A stretch of DNA of 64,000 nt from JBCCFW01 sp039029535 (GCA_039029535.1 JBCCFW010000007.1:38690-102689); one strand, 5' to 3'. Counted from the first letter of the stretch, positions 1 through 8,616 are shown. Numbers and translations are program-made. Notes: generated by a model from the sequence alone, not told the origin.

Positions 1-346
1 TCTCGATGTCTTCATACCGGTAGAGCTCGCCGAGTCGAGTGAGGATGTCCATGTAGAAGTCGCCCTCGGGAGGAGCGTAGCGAACTGAAGGGTAGTCCCC
101 GAGGAGGTCCTCGGCCGTGATGTCGTCCACGCACGGATCATCGAACACCGACCGGAGCGCCATACGGAGACGCGCGACGTTGGCTTCTGTGGGGGCGATG
201 AAGATGTCGAGGTCCTCGGTTGCTCGGGGGAGCCCGTGGAGGTTGACCGCGATGGCTCCGAAGACCGCGTATTCGACCTTCTCGTCCTCCAGGGAGGCCA
301 GCACCTTCTTGAGAGTTTCGTAGTCCACGGTGTTGCCTTCGTCCAC
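1..346 (-). CDS. Nucleotidyltransferase domain protein, 3' end cut by window edge
   Basis: Reading the minus strand from a GTG at 346 gives a continuous frame to the window edge. The N-terminal part contains VFGAIAVNLHGLPRATEDLDI (about residues 24-44), the G-x-x-A ... A-T-x-D-L-D signature of the nucleotidyltransferase-fold (AbiEii/DUF6036-type) superfamily, where the two aspartates of DLD bind metal. An in-frame TGA just upstream leaves this GTG as the only plausible start. The C-terminal part lies outside the window, so I cannot tell whether this is a stand-alone transferase, a toxin of an abortive-infection pair or a tRNA-modifying relative. It may be an antisense-oriented neighbour of the DUF488 gene, separated by only 46 bases. 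Confidence 0.7.
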   Translation of the reverse strand, partial: MDEGNTVDYETLKKVLASLEDEKVEYAVFGAIAVNLHGLPRATEDLDIFIAPTEANVARLRMALRSVFDDPCVDDITAEDLLGDYPSVRYAPPEGDFYMDILTRLGELYRYEDIE

Positions 347-392
347 GCTCCAGTCTAGCTGAATGCCGTGCGCGCATCACGTGAGTGGATTC

Positions 393-941
393 TCAGAACA
401 GTCGCCCCTGCAACGGCCGATACGTCAGCAGCCCGTCCTCCAGCTCCGCCTCGTCTCGCTTCTCGTGTGCTGTCTCACCGTCCTCGGTGACGTGCACGAC
501 CTTCCAGCCCTGGAGCACGAGCAGGTCGGCGATCACGCTGCGGTGACAGTGCGCCGGTGACTTCTCGGCGCAGAGCACGGCCGTGCGCTGCGTTTGCGCC
601 AGGACCTCGAGCCGACCGAGGTCGGAGGCGAACTCGGGTGCCGTCCGAGCGTGCCAGGCGTAGCCCGACCAGGGCTCGTCGAGCGCGCCGACCAGCGCCT
701 GCGCCTCGTCGGGAGGTGTTCCGCGATGACCGCCGAGCCCTTCGAGATGGTGGTACTCGACGCCGGCTTCCACCAGCGCCGGACCGAGCGTCCGCCCATC
801 GAACCAGGGATGGCGACGCGAGCGCGGGAAGCGACGCACGTCGGCGATGACGTCCAGTCGGGCGCTCTTCACCAGCGCGATGAGCTCGTCGAGCGTGCGG
901 TTGGAGTGCCCGACGGTGAAGAGAGTGCCCGTGCTGCTCAC
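393..941 (-). CDS. DUF488 family protein
   Basis: A 182-residue protein starting MSSTGTLFTVGHSNRTLDEL. It has the DUF488 hallmarks: TVGHSNR at residues 9-15, DVRRFPRSRR at about 34-43, YHHLEGLGG at about 63-71, and a C-terminal LCAEKSPAHCHRSVIAD segment with conserved Cys and His residues. The biochemical role of DUF488 proteins is not established. The length is typical of the family. The start ATG overlaps the stop codon of the upstream patatin gene by four bases, so the two are translationally coupled. There is no signal peptide, so the protein should be cytoplasmic. Confidence 0.85.
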   Translation of the reverse strand: MSSTGTLFTVGHSNRTLDELIALVKSARLDVIADVRRFPRSRRHPWFDGRTLGPALVEAGVEYHHLEGLGGHRGTPPDEAQALVGALDEPWSGYAWHARTAPEFASDLGRLEVLAQTQRTAVLCAEKSPAHCHRSVIADLLVLQGWKVVHVTEDGETAHEKRDEAELEDGLLTYRPLQGRLF

Positions 942-3610
942 GGGCTCCGCCGTCGCGATCCGGCGGTGATGAAGACGAGGTCGGCGCCTTCGTCACTGCG
1001 TGCCCAGCCGAGCACGACCGGACCCAGGTGTCCGACTTGACCGACCAGCGACAGGCCGTAGCCAAGGGTCTCGTCGACGCGCCGGAGGTCGCGCGTGCTC
1101 GCTGCCGTGCGCAGGACGTCGGCTCCCAGCTCGAGCCGCACGCTCAGGGGGCCGCGCTCGAAGAGCGGGCGGTGGATGCGAAGACCCGTGCGTGCGAACT
1201 GCGCTGCCGCCGCGCCGTAGGGCACGACGCCGTAGACGTCGGAGTGTCCACCCGGATCGAGCAACAGCGGACGACGTCGCGCGCCTGCCGACAGACCGAG
1301 CTCGAGCTCGGGGCTCACGACGACCTCGCCCGGCAACGAGAAGGACCAGCGTCCCGAGAGCTGGAGACGGTCGAGACGATCGCCGCCCAGGCCCAGCTCG
1401 GCACGCGTCCGAAGCCGGCCACCTCGGGTGGGGACGTCGAGCCGGTCCTCACCGTCCCAGTCGAAGCCGAGCTCCACCCACTGTCGGTCGAAGTCCTCGC
1501 CCGGCAGCAGGTCGGTCGCTTCGAAGTGACGGCGCTCGGCGCCGAGTTGAGCCCGGAGCGTCCGGCTCGGTCCCGGGCGGTGGAGCAAGGCGAGCCACAG
1601 TCGACCCCCGTGGTGCGGCTCGAACGCGTCCTCCACGTAGCGCTGTCCGCGGTTCGTCACCGGGTAGCTTCCGTCGAACCAACTCCCACCCAGGTCGAGC
1701 GACAAGCTCGGCGGTCCGAAGCCGGCACCGAAGCGATGCTCGAGCTCCACCAGGTCGAGCTCCTTCGACACCGAGCCGAGCAGGCGGATGCTGGCCCCCT
1801 TGCCCCGGAGGTTCGTGCGACGGAGCTGCGCCCATCCGGTGCCCCGGAGGTCGCCGTGCCATCCGGCTCCCAGCCCGAGCTCCGTGAAGCGGTCGCGCTC
1901 CACCGCCACGTCGAGGGCGAGACCTCCGTCTTCCGACGGTCGGGGATGGAGTCGCCAGTTGCGCACTGCCCCTTGCGCGACGATCTCGTCGAGGCGGAAA
2001 GCGAGCCGACGGAACGACAGGTCCTCGCCGGCGAGACGAGCGAGCCGCTTCTCTGCCGACAGTGGCTTGCCGCGGTCGGGCGTCACGGTCAGCTCGACGA
2101 TCTCCTCGTTCGTCCAGGTCTCCTCGAGCACGCCGGTCTCGGGCTCCCAGGACAGCGTGGCGAGACGGGGAAGGAGCCAACCGTCGTCGAGGAGGTTCTC
2201 CCGATGGCTCCAGGTGACCTCGCGGAGACGCTGCCAAGTGAACGGCTGGCCGGCCAGCTCTCCGGAGCTGGTCGTGTCGAGGCTGCGACGCACGTGCTGA
2301 CGCACGACCACCGGCTCCTCGACGACGATCCGGAGCACCGAGCGTCCGTCGTGCTTCACCAGCTCGGCGTGGGCTCGTCCCTGCGTGAAGGTGAGGACGC
2401 GCAGCAGCGCCTCGACGCGAGCGGGCGAGAGAGGACCGGGGCAGGCGAGACGCTCGCTGACCTCGTCGTTCGTCCAGGTGGTCTCGCCGATCAGCTCGAC
2501 CGCGTCGCAGTCGTGGGCCGAGGGCTCGGCCTCCTGGTCCAGGAGTAGCCAGAGCTCGCCGAGGAAGTCGCGGGCGGCGGTGCGACCGGCGTCGAGGAGG
2601 TCGTCGAGGTTGTCGGCGTACTCGGCGACGGGGAAGTCTTGAACCTCGGCCTTGAGGTAGAGGTCGGCTCGCGCTGCCGAGTCGGCGGTGGCCTTCTCCA
2701 TGACGATGTCGAGCGAGCGTCCGAAGATCTCCGCCAGCGAGCTCGCCGAGTCGATGGGGGCGACTCGCGAGGACACGTCGCTGGCGATGACGACGCCGGG
2801 ACCGAGCGCACGGGCGGTCTCTACCGGCAGGTTCTCGACCAGGCCGCCGTCGACCAGGAGGCGGTCGCCGACGGGGACCGGACGCAACGCGAGAGGGACC
2901 GACGCCGAGCCCTGTACCAGGGCGGCGAGGTCGCCGCGGACGGGCGCGTACTTCGCGCCCGACAGGAGGTCGGTCGTGACGACACGGACCCGAGGGAAGA
3001 GCCGGTCGAACTCGTCACCGCAGAGAGCTCGGACCGGGAGGAGCCGTTGCTGGAGCTCACGGGTCAGGGGGGCGGCGGTGAACAGTCCCGTGGGCTTGCG
3101 GCGCTCTTCCCGGCGCTGACGGAGGTTGATGAGATGAGAGCTGCCGCGGAGGTCGTCGGTGAGCGAGAGGGCCTGACGTCGTCGGCCCACCGTGGCCAGC
3201 AAGGACGACCAGTTGCGACGGCGGAACAGCTCGGCGAGCTCACCCGGGCGCTGTCCCGACGCCGTGAGCGACGCGACGATCGCGCCGCCCGAGGTCCCCG
3301 CCACGCCGTGGATGACCAGCCCCTCCTGCTCGAGCACCTCGAGCGTGCCGAGGTGGGCGAGACAGCGCGCTCCTCCTCCAGACAGTGCGAGATGGAGCGG
3401 TGGCTGGTGACGCCCTTCGAAGCTCGGCCAATCGCCGAGGACGGTCGGGCGTCGATGCTCCTCGAGCTCGAAGCGGACGACGACGGTCTCGTCGGCGAGG
3501 GCTGCGGGCGTGCTCAGCAGGAGAAGCGAACCGAGCGCGCACGATGCGGCCCGCGCGAAGACGACGCGCGGGCCGAGGGAACGTCGACTCGGGAGCGACC
3601 ACCGAAACAT
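938..3610 (-). CDS. Patatin-like phospholipase with Omp85/POTRA-type C-terminus
   Basis: This 890-residue protein has a signal peptide (residues 1-39, ending PAALA). A patatin domain follows, with the oxyanion loop GGGAR (78-82), nucleophile elbow GTSGG (Ser107) and catalytic DGG (Asp254). From about residue 380 come POTRA-like sequence and a glycine- and aromatic-rich region of alternating beta strands (for example WAQLRRTNLRGKGASIRLLG), consistent with an Omp85-type 16-strand barrel ending at the C-terminus. This is the architecture of type Vd secretion proteins such as PlpD, which expose a phospholipase A on the outer membrane. A TACACT box lies 7 bases before the ATG, so the mRNA may be leaderless. 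The DUF488 gene follows with a 4-base overlap. Confidence 0.88.
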   Translation of the reverse strand: MFRWSLPSRRSLGPRVVFARAASCALGSLLLLSTPAALADETVVVRFELEEHRRPTVLGDWPSFEGRHQPPLHLALSGGGARCLAHLGTLEVLEQEGLVIHGVAGTSGGAIVASLTASGQRPGELAELFRRRNWSSLLATVGRRRQALSLTDDLRGSSHLINLRQRREERRKPTGLFTAAPLTRELQQRLLPVRALCGDEFDRLFPRVRVVTTDLLSGAKYAPVRGDLAALVQGSASVPLALRPVPVGDRLLVDGGLVENLPVETARALGPGVVIASDVSSRVAPIDSASSLAEIFGRSLDIVMEKATADSAARADLYLKAEVQDFPVAEYADNLDDLLDAGRTAARDFLGELWLLLDQEAEPSAHDCDAVELIGETTWTNDEVSERLACPGPLSPARVEALLRVLTFTQGRAHAELVKHDGRSVLRIVVEEPVVVRQHVRRSLDTTSSGELAGQPFTWQRLREVTWSHRENLLDDGWLLPRLATLSWEPETGVLEETWTNEEIVELTVTPDRGKPLSAEKRLARLAGEDLSFRRLAFRLDEIVAQGAVRNWRLHPRPSEDGGLALDVAVERDRFTELGLGAGWHGDLRGTGWAQLRRTNLRGKGASIRLLGSVSKELDLVELEHRFGAGFGPPSLSLDLGGSWFDGSYPVTNRGQRYVEDAFEPHHGGRLWLALLHRPGPSRTLRAQLGAERRHFEATDLLPGEDFDRQWVELGFDWDGEDRLDVPTRGGRLRTRAELGLGGDRLDRLQLSGRWSFSLPGEVVVSPELELGLSAGARRRPLLLDPGGHSDVYGVVPYGAAAAQFARTGLRIHRPLFERGPLSVRLELGADVLRTAASTRDLRRVDETLGYGLSLVGQVGHLGPVVLGWARSDEGADLVFITAGSRRRSP

Positions 3611-3652
3611 CTCCGGCAGTGTAGACGGCCGCTCCGAGCACGAGGAGGTCTT

Positions 3653-4261
3653 TCAGCGTCCGAACTTCTTGCCGAGACCGCTGACGACGTCGATGCCGTC
3701 CTCGAGTGACAGGGTGTCGCTCACCCAGACGTCGCCGGCGATGGGCTCGCTGCGGCCGTCGCGACCCACGTGCGAGAACTGGATGACGAAGAAGGAGCAG
3801 CCCGTACCCTTCGGTGTCGGGAGAGCGCTGGTCTCGAACACGACCCACTGCTCACGAGCACCGGTGCCGTGCTCCGGCTGAACGGCGCACTCGCCTCGGT
3901 CGCCACCGTAGCCGCTTCCTCCGACCGTGCACGTGAAGTTCAAGCTCACGGGACGACCACCGACGTGAAGGGGCTCTCCGAGGGGGGAGTAGAGCGCGCC
4001 GCTGATGGCGCTCGGATCGAGTCGCTCGTCGAGCCGAATGGCGGCGACGACCTTGAACTCGTCCACGTCCACGACGCCCGGCGGCAAGCCGTAGCAACAG
4101 TCCACCTAGCAGCCGGGGCCGGTGATGACGAAGCCCTCATCGTCTCGGGCGACGCCGTACTCGACGATGCGAGGCGGGGGCCAGTTGGGGAGTGCCTCCG
4201 CAGCGGTGGCGGAGAGCAGGCCGACGAGGAAGGTGGCGGTCACGAAGCGACGGACGAGCAT
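3653..4261 (-). pseudogene. Small secreted protein interrupted by an in-frame TAG
   Basis: From the ATG at 4261 (preceded by AGGGAG) the frame opens with a signal peptide (MLVRRFVTATFLVGLLSATA) and runs 51 codons to TAG at 4108-4106. The same frame then continues for 150 codons to 3653, starting at a GTG directly after the TAG (VDCCYGLPPGVVDVDEF...). The downstream part has two adjacent cysteines, GGSGYGGDRGEC and a polar, extracellular composition, but no signal of its own. The parts only make sense as one secreted protein, so this is a nonsense-mutated gene, a readthrough case or a sequencing error. I do not recognise the domain. It lies on the same strand as, and upstream of, the patatin gene. 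Confidence 0.6.
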
Positions 4262-4380
4262 GCGGACTCCCTGCGATCACAGCCCAACGCATGCGGTGCA
4301 TCCGGCCTGCGTGAGCTGCGTGCAGGGGAGTAGGTCGCTCGAGGGGGGAACCTGACAGACCGAGTCGTGTTGCCGCTCAG

Positions 4381-5520
4381 TCAGACGCTTTGTCGCTCCA
4401 GCAGCTTCACGAAGCGTCCGAACAGGTAGGACGAGTCCCGCGGTCCCGGGCTGGCCTCGGGGTGGTACTGAACGCCGAACACCGGCAGCTCCCGATGGGC
4501 GAGGCCGGCCAGCGTGTGGTCGTTCAGGTTGACGTGCGTCATCCGCACGGAGTCGCTGAGCGAGTCCGGGTCGACCGCGTAACCGTGGTTCTGCGTCGTG
4601 ATCTCCACCACGCCGGTGTCGAGGTCCTTCACCGGATGGTTGCCACCGCGATGACCGAACTTGAGCTTGAAGGTCTTGGCCCCGAAGACCTGAGCCAGGA
4701 TCTGCATGCCCAGGCAGATGCCGAAGGTCGGGAGCTCGGGCACGAGCCGTTCGACCTCCGCGACGATCGAGCCGAGCATCGCCGGGTCACCGGGACCATT
4801 GGAGAGGAACAGACCGTCCGGCTTCATGGCGAGGACTTCGGCGGCCGGCGTCCGGGCCGGGACCACCGTCACCTGGCAGCCACTCCGGACGAGCGCTCGG
4901 AGGATGCCTCGCTTGATGCCGAAGTCGTAGGCGACCACCTGCGGTGGCTCGCCGTCGTGTTCGGGCTCGGGCAAGCGGTCGATGCCGATCCAGCTCGTGC
5001 CGATTCCCTCGTCCCAGGCGTGCGCCGTGCTGGTCGTGACCTCGCCGACGAGATCCTGGTCTGCGAGGTAGGGCAGGGCCTTGGCCTTGGCGGTGAGCTC
5101 GTCGTCACCCTCGCTCGTCGAGGTCGTGATGATGCCGCGAAGCGCGCCGGCGCTCCGGATGTGACGAGTCAGCGCCCGCGTGTCGATCCCGGTGATGCCG
5201 ATGACGCCGGACTGCTCGAGATAGCGCGGCAGCGACATCTCGCTCCGTTGGTTCGACGGCGAGGGCGAGACCTCCTTGAGGATGAAGCCGCGGGCATGAA
5301 CCTCCGCCGACTCGGCATCGAAGTCGTTGACTCCGACGTTGCCGATGAGCGGATAGGTCATGCAGACGAGCTGACCTCGGTACGACGGGTCGGTGAGGAC
5401 TTCCTGGTAGCCGGTCAGCGAGGTGTTGAAACAGACCTCGCCGCCAACCTCACCGGTCGCTCCCACCGCTCGGCCGACGAAGCATCGGCCATCCTCCAGG
5501 ACGAGACGGGCGTCTTTCAT
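4381..5520 (-). CDS. carA: Carbamoyl-phosphate synthase small subunit
   Basis: A 379-residue glutamine amidotransferase subunit that hydrolyses glutamine and delivers ammonia to CarB for carbamoyl phosphate in arginine and pyrimidine synthesis. The N-terminal half shows the CarA pattern FNTSLTGYQEVLTDPSY. The C-terminal class I amidotransferase domain has the nucleophile in FGICLGMQ and the His/Glu pair in VQYHPEASPGP. The ATG at 5520 (MKDARLVLEDGR) is chosen because family homology begins there; it overlaps the stop of the upstream DAHP synthase by four bases (ATGA). Glutamine hydrolysis residues look intact. carB is not in the window. Confidence 0.95.
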   Translation of the reverse strand: MKDARLVLEDGRCFVGRAVGATGEVGGEVCFNTSLTGYQEVLTDPSYRGQLVCMTYPLIGNVGVNDFDAESAEVHARGFILKEVSPSPSNQRSEMSLPRYLEQSGVIGITGIDTRALTRHIRSAGALRGIITTSTSEGDDELTAKAKALPYLADQDLVGEVTTSTAHAWDEGIGTSWIGIDRLPEPEHDGEPPQVVAYDFGIKRGILRALVRSGCQVTVVPARTPAAEVLAMKPDGLFLSNGPGDPAMLGSIVAEVERLVPELPTFGICLGMQILAQVFGAKTFKLKFGHRGGNHPVKDLDTGVVEITTQNHGYAVDPDSLSDSVRMTHVNLNDHTLAGLAHRELPVFGVQYHPEASPGPRDSSYLFGRFVKLLERQSV

Positions 5521-6668
5521 GCGCGGGCGGCTCCAAGACGGGCGGGATCGGGTTGGACCGGGGGCTCGCCGTCGAGCACCCGCCGGCCGAGGCTGCGGGC
5601 GATGGCGTCGAGCTGACCCGTGAGACGAGTGAGGTCCTCCGGGAGCAAGGCCTGAGCTCCGTCGCTGAGGGCGTCCTCCGGACGGGGGTGGACCTCGAGC
5701 ATGACCGCGTCGGCACCGACTGCGACGGCGGCGCGAGCCAGCGGCTCCACGCAGTCGCGGCGACCCGTGCTGTGGCTGGGATCGGCCATGACCGGGAGGT
5801 GCGAGAGCGTCTGGGCCGCTGGGATGATGTTGAGGTCGAGGACGAAGCGGGCGTGGTCGCCGAAGGTCCGGACCCCTCGCTCGCAGAGAACCAGGCCAGG
5901 GCAGCCGGCATCGAGGACGTACTCGGCCGCCAGCAGCCACTCTTCCAGGGTGGAAGAGAAGCCTCGCTTGAGGAGGACGGGCAGGCCGCAAGAGCCGACC
6001 TCTTGCAGCAGGGTGAAGCTGCTCATGTTGCGGGTGCCGACCTGGACCATGTCCGCATGACGGGCGACCAGCTCGACGTCACGGGGGTCGAGGGCCTCGG
6101 TCACGACGAGCAGGCCCGTGGCCTCCCGGGCCAGGGCGAGGAGCTCCAGCCCCTCCCGACCGAGGCCTTGGAAGCTGTAGGGCGACGTGCGGGGCTTGTA
6201 GGCGCCCCCCCGGAGGAGCCTTGCGCCCGCCGCGGCCACCGCCTGCGCCGTGCCGAGAACCTGCTCCTCCGACTCGACCGAGCAGGGACCGGCGATGAGC
6301 GGGACCAGCTCACCTCCGAACACCACCGGCTCATGACCGGTGCGGGAGACGACGACTTCCGAGCTCGCTCCGAGCGACGAGGCCAGGGGGTGCTTGACCC
6401 GACCCTCGGCCACCGCCGCGACACCGGGTAGGCTCATCAGCTTGTCGGAGAGTTCCGTTTCCCCGGCGCCGAGCGTGGCCGCGTCGGGCGCCGGGAGGGG
6501 GGAACGGAACCACCTCAATCGGCCACCCGGCCCGGCAACTTCGTCCAGGCGGAGAGCGGCAAGGCGCTCGTCGAGAGTGCTTCGAGCTGCGGTCGAGAGA
6601 TCGCGCTCGAGCAGGATGGTCCACTCGCCCACGGACGCATTGTTCCACGAGCGATGCGTCGCGTCCAT
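5517..6668 (-). CDS. aroF: 3-deoxy-7-phosphoheptulonate (DAHP) synthase, AroF/type I-beta
   Basis: About 383 residues. This enzyme condenses phosphoenolpyruvate with erythrose 4-phosphate, the first step of the shikimate pathway. The barrel domain contains IAGPCSVES, LRGGAYKPRTSPYSFQG, GTRNMSSF, LLKRGF, LCERGVRTF, DPSHSTGRRD and EVHPRPEDALSDG, all family signatures including the metal-binding Cys, His, Glu and Asp. About 110 N-terminal residues resemble the ferredoxin-like regulatory domain of type I-beta enzymes. The ATG at 6668 has no clear ribosome-binding site, and GTG at 6632 (VGEWTILLERDL) is an alternative start. It is coupled to carA, linking aromatic and carbamoyl-phosphate synthesis in one transcript. 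Confidence 0.92.
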   Translation of the reverse strand: MDATHRSWNNASVGEWTILLERDLSTAARSTLDERLAALRLDEVAGPGGRLRWFRSPLPAPDAATLGAGETELSDKLMSLPGVAAVAEGRVKHPLASSLGASSEVVVSRTGHEPVVFGGELVPLIAGPCSVESEEQVLGTAQAVAAAGARLLRGGAYKPRTSPYSFQGLGREGLELLALAREATGLLVVTEALDPRDVELVARHADMVQVGTRNMSSFTLLQEVGSCGLPVLLKRGFSSTLEEWLLAAEYVLDAGCPGLVLCERGVRTFGDHARFVLDLNIIPAAQTLSHLPVMADPSHSTGRRDCVEPLARAAVAVGADAVMLEVHPRPEDALSDGAQALLPEDLTRLTGQLDAIARSLGRRVLDGEPPVQPDPARLGAARA

Positions 6669-6719
6669 TTCGGACGGTGGGTCGTTTCGCCCTGCCGTCG
6701 GCAGGAGCGGCTGGTCCGC

Positions 6720-6748
6720 TTGACCGTCTCCGGCAGCCCTGGTAGGTT
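6720..6748 (+). promoter_or_regulatory. Candidate sigma70 promoter for tRNA-Val/rpmI-rplT
   Basis: TTGACC (6720-6725), a 17-base spacer and TAGGTT (6743-6748) lie about 45 bases before the tRNA. The spacing and -35 match are good and the -10 is imperfect. The site sits in the gap between the divergent DAHP synthase gene and the tRNA. Confidence 0.5.
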
Positions 6749-6794
6749 CCGCGCTTCGCGCAGCCCCATCAGGCTCCGTTCGAATCCATTCGAT

Positions 6795-6870
6795 AGGCCC
6801 GTAGCTCAGGGGTATGAGCGCTTCACTGACACTGAAGAGGTCGGCAGTTCAAATCTGCCCGGGCCTACCA
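6795..6870 (+). tRNA. tRNA-Val (anticodon GAC)
   Basis: A 76-base cloverleaf folds by hand. The acceptor stem is AGGCCCG/CGGGCCT, the D stem GCTC/GAGC, the anticodon stem CTTCA/TGAAG around loop CTGACAC (anticodon GAC), and the T arm GGCAG-TTCAAAT-CTGCC. The 3' CCA is encoded. It reads GUC and GUU valine codons and lies immediately upstream of rpmI, probably on the same transcript. Confidence 0.95.
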
Positions 6871-6912
6871 GCCTCCCACTCTCTGGGGGCTTGCGCGCAG
6901 CCGAGGCAAACA

Positions 6913-7113
6913 ATGCCCAAGCAGAAGACTCATCGTGGCGCCGCCAAGCGCTTCAAGGTCACCGGCTCCGGCCGGGTCCGGCGCGGCAAGGCGTACCGCC
7001 GTCACATCCTCACCAAGAAGACCACGAAGCGGAAGCGCGACCTGCGCCGGGGTGCTGAGGTCCACGAGTCCGACATGCGTCGGCTCAAGGACATGATCCC
7101 CGCCGCCCGCTAG
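6913..7113 (+). CDS. rpmI: 50S ribosomal protein L35 (bL35)
   Basis: A 66-residue basic protein, MPKQKTHRGAAKRFKVTGSG..., which matches bL35 over its whole length. The ATG at 6913 is preceded by GAGG with good spacing; an in-frame extension upstream would run through the tRNA and is rejected. It lies between tRNA-Val and rplT. The usual upstream partner infC is absent here. Confidence 0.97.
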   Translation: MPKQKTHRGAAKRFKVTGSGRVRRGKAYRRHILTKKTTKRKRDLRRGAEVHESDMRRLKDMIPAAR

Positions 7114-7125
7114 AGAGAGCACGAC

Positions 7126-7482
7126 ATGAGAGTCAAGAGAGGCTTCAAGCGCCGTCGTCGACGCAACCGCTTGATGAAGCTCACCAAGGGCTTCTTCGGC
7201 AGTCGCAAGAATCTCTACGCCACCGCCAAGCAGGCGGTGGAGCGCGCGCTCGCCAGCGCCTACTCCGGCCGTCGCCTCAAGAAGCGCGACTACCGTGGCC
7301 TCTGGATCGTCCGCATCGGCGCCGCCGCTCGGATGAACGGCCTCAACTACAGCCGGATGATGAACGGTCTCAAGAAGGCCGGCGTCGAGCTGGACCGGAA
7401 GGTCCTGGCCGATCTCGCGGCCACTGACCCCCGGGCGTTTAGCCGCCTCGCCGACACCGCGCGCGAGGGGCTTGCTGCCTGA
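7126..7482 (+). CDS. rplT: 50S ribosomal protein L20 (bL20)
   Basis: A 118-residue basic protein, MRVKRGFKRRRRRNRLMKLTKGF..., with the bL20 signature around FGSRKNLYATAKQAVERAL and a C-terminal globular domain (LNYSRMMNGLKKAGVELDRKVLADLA). bL20 is needed early in 50S assembly and autoregulates its operon in several bacteria. It follows rpmI by 12 bases and is separated from pheS by a terminator. Confidence 0.97.
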   Translation: MRVKRGFKRRRRRNRLMKLTKGFFGSRKNLYATAKQAVERALASAYSGRRLKKRDYRGLWIVRIGAAARMNGLNYSRMMNGLKKAGVELDRKVLADLAATDPRAFSRLADTAREGLAA

Positions 7483-7513
7483 AGACGACCTCACCGTCGT
7501 CACCCACGAAAGA

Positions 7514-7545
7514 CCCTCGGACGCCACCGCGTCCGGGGGTTTTTT
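7514..7545 (+). terminator. Intrinsic terminator between rplT and pheS (possible attenuator)
   Basis: An 11 bp stem, CCCTCGGACGC/GCGTCCGGGGG, closes a CACC loop and is followed by six T residues (7540-7545). The only non-Watson-Crick pair is one T-G. It ends 25 bases before the pheS start. It may end the rplT transcript or act as an attenuator of pheST. I see no phenylalanine-rich leader peptide before it. Confidence 0.85.
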
Positions 7546-7570
7546 CGTCCCTGCATTGGCTGGAGGAATG

Positions 7571-8605
7571 ATGATCGAGCAACTGAACACCCTGCGCGAC
7601 GAGTGCCTGGGGGCCATCGAGGCCGCGGGCTCCGACGAGGAGCTCGAGACGATCCACGCCTCGTTCCTCGGCCGCAGCGGGGAGCTGACCAAGCTCATGA
7701 AGGGGCTGAAGGACGTCCCGAAGGAGCAAAAGAAGGAGGTCGGCCAGACCGCGAACCGCGTCAAGCAGGAGCTGTCCGCTGCCCTGCAGGCCCGGCAGGT
7801 CGCCCTGGTCGACGCGGCGTCGTCGCTCCCCGTGGGCTTCGACCCGACCGTGCCCGGTACCGGGGCCGCCGGCGGCCTCCACCCGATCACGCAGATCACG
7901 CTCGACCTCAACGACGCCTTCGCCACCCTCGGCTTCGAGGTCTACGAAGGACCGGAGATCAGCAGCGAGCTCTTCGCCTTCGACAACCTGAACTTCCCGC
8001 CCGACCACCCGGCGCGGGAGACGATGGACACCTACTGGCTCGAAGGACGTGAGAACGAGCGGGGCGCCGAGCGTCTCTGCCTGCGCCCGCACCTCACCGG
8101 GGGCTCGGTCCGCTACATGCAGGAGCGGAAGCCGCCGTATCGCTTCGTCTACCCGGGTCGCGTCTACCGGAACGAGTCCACCGACCGCAGCCACGAGCGG
8201 GCGTTCTTCCAGTACGAGGCGCTCATCGTCGACAAGGCGGTCCCGTTCTCGGCCGGTCAGCTCCTGGTGAAGACCATCCTCCGGACCGTGTTCGGTCGCG
8301 ACGTGCCCACGCGGATGCGCTCCGGCTTCTTCCCCTTCGTCGAGCCCGGCTTCGAGATCGACATGCAATGCCTCAACTGCGGAGGGGCCGGCTGCTCGGT
8401 CTGCAAGCAGGTCGGCTGGCTCGAGGTCATGCCGGGCGGCCCACCGCATCCCAACGTGTTGAAGGCTGCCGGCGTCGATCCCGACGAGTGGGAAGGCTTC
8501 TACATCAACGTGGGTCTCGATCGCATGGTCATGATGCGCACCGGTGTCGACGACGTGCGGCTCTTCCACTCGGGAGACCTGCGCTTCCTCGGCCAGTTCG
8601 AGTAG
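7571..8605 (+). CDS. pheS: Phenylalanyl-tRNA synthetase alpha subunit
   Basis: 344 residues, the catalytic subunit of the alpha2-beta2 class II synthetase. An N-terminal coiled coil (residues 1-80) is followed by the catalytic core: HPITQITLDL and the region ending FDNLNFPPDHPAR (motif 1), FQYEALIVDK (near motif 2) and GLDRMVMMRTGVDDVR (motif 3). Near the C-terminus CLNCGGAGCSVCKQVGW carries four cysteines in a knuckle-like pattern seen in a subset of PheS. GGAGG at 7562-7566 serves ATG 7568 or 7571; either start is possible. It is 11 bases upstream of pheT. Confidence 0.96.
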   Translation: MIEQLNTLRDECLGAIEAAGSDEELETIHASFLGRSGELTKLMKGLKDVPKEQKKEVGQTANRVKQELSAALQARQVALVDAASSLPVGFDPTVPGTGAAGGLHPITQITLDLNDAFATLGFEVYEGPEISSELFAFDNLNFPPDHPARETMDTYWLEGRENERGAERLCLRPHLTGGSVRYMQERKPPYRFVYPGRVYRNESTDRSHERAFFQYEALIVDKAVPFSAGQLLVKTILRTVFGRDVPTRMRSGFFPFVEPGFEIDMQCLNCGGAGCSVCKQVGWLEVMPGGPPHPNVLKAAGVDPDEWEGFYINVGLDRMVMMRTGVDDVRLFHSGDLRFLGQFE

Positions 8606-8616
8606 GGGGGCGGACG

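Noticed and set aside
8368..8616. N-terminal extension of pheT overlapping pheS
   Set aside because: PheT homology begins exactly at MKVSLEWLSEYV (8617); the extension is the wrong frame of pheS.
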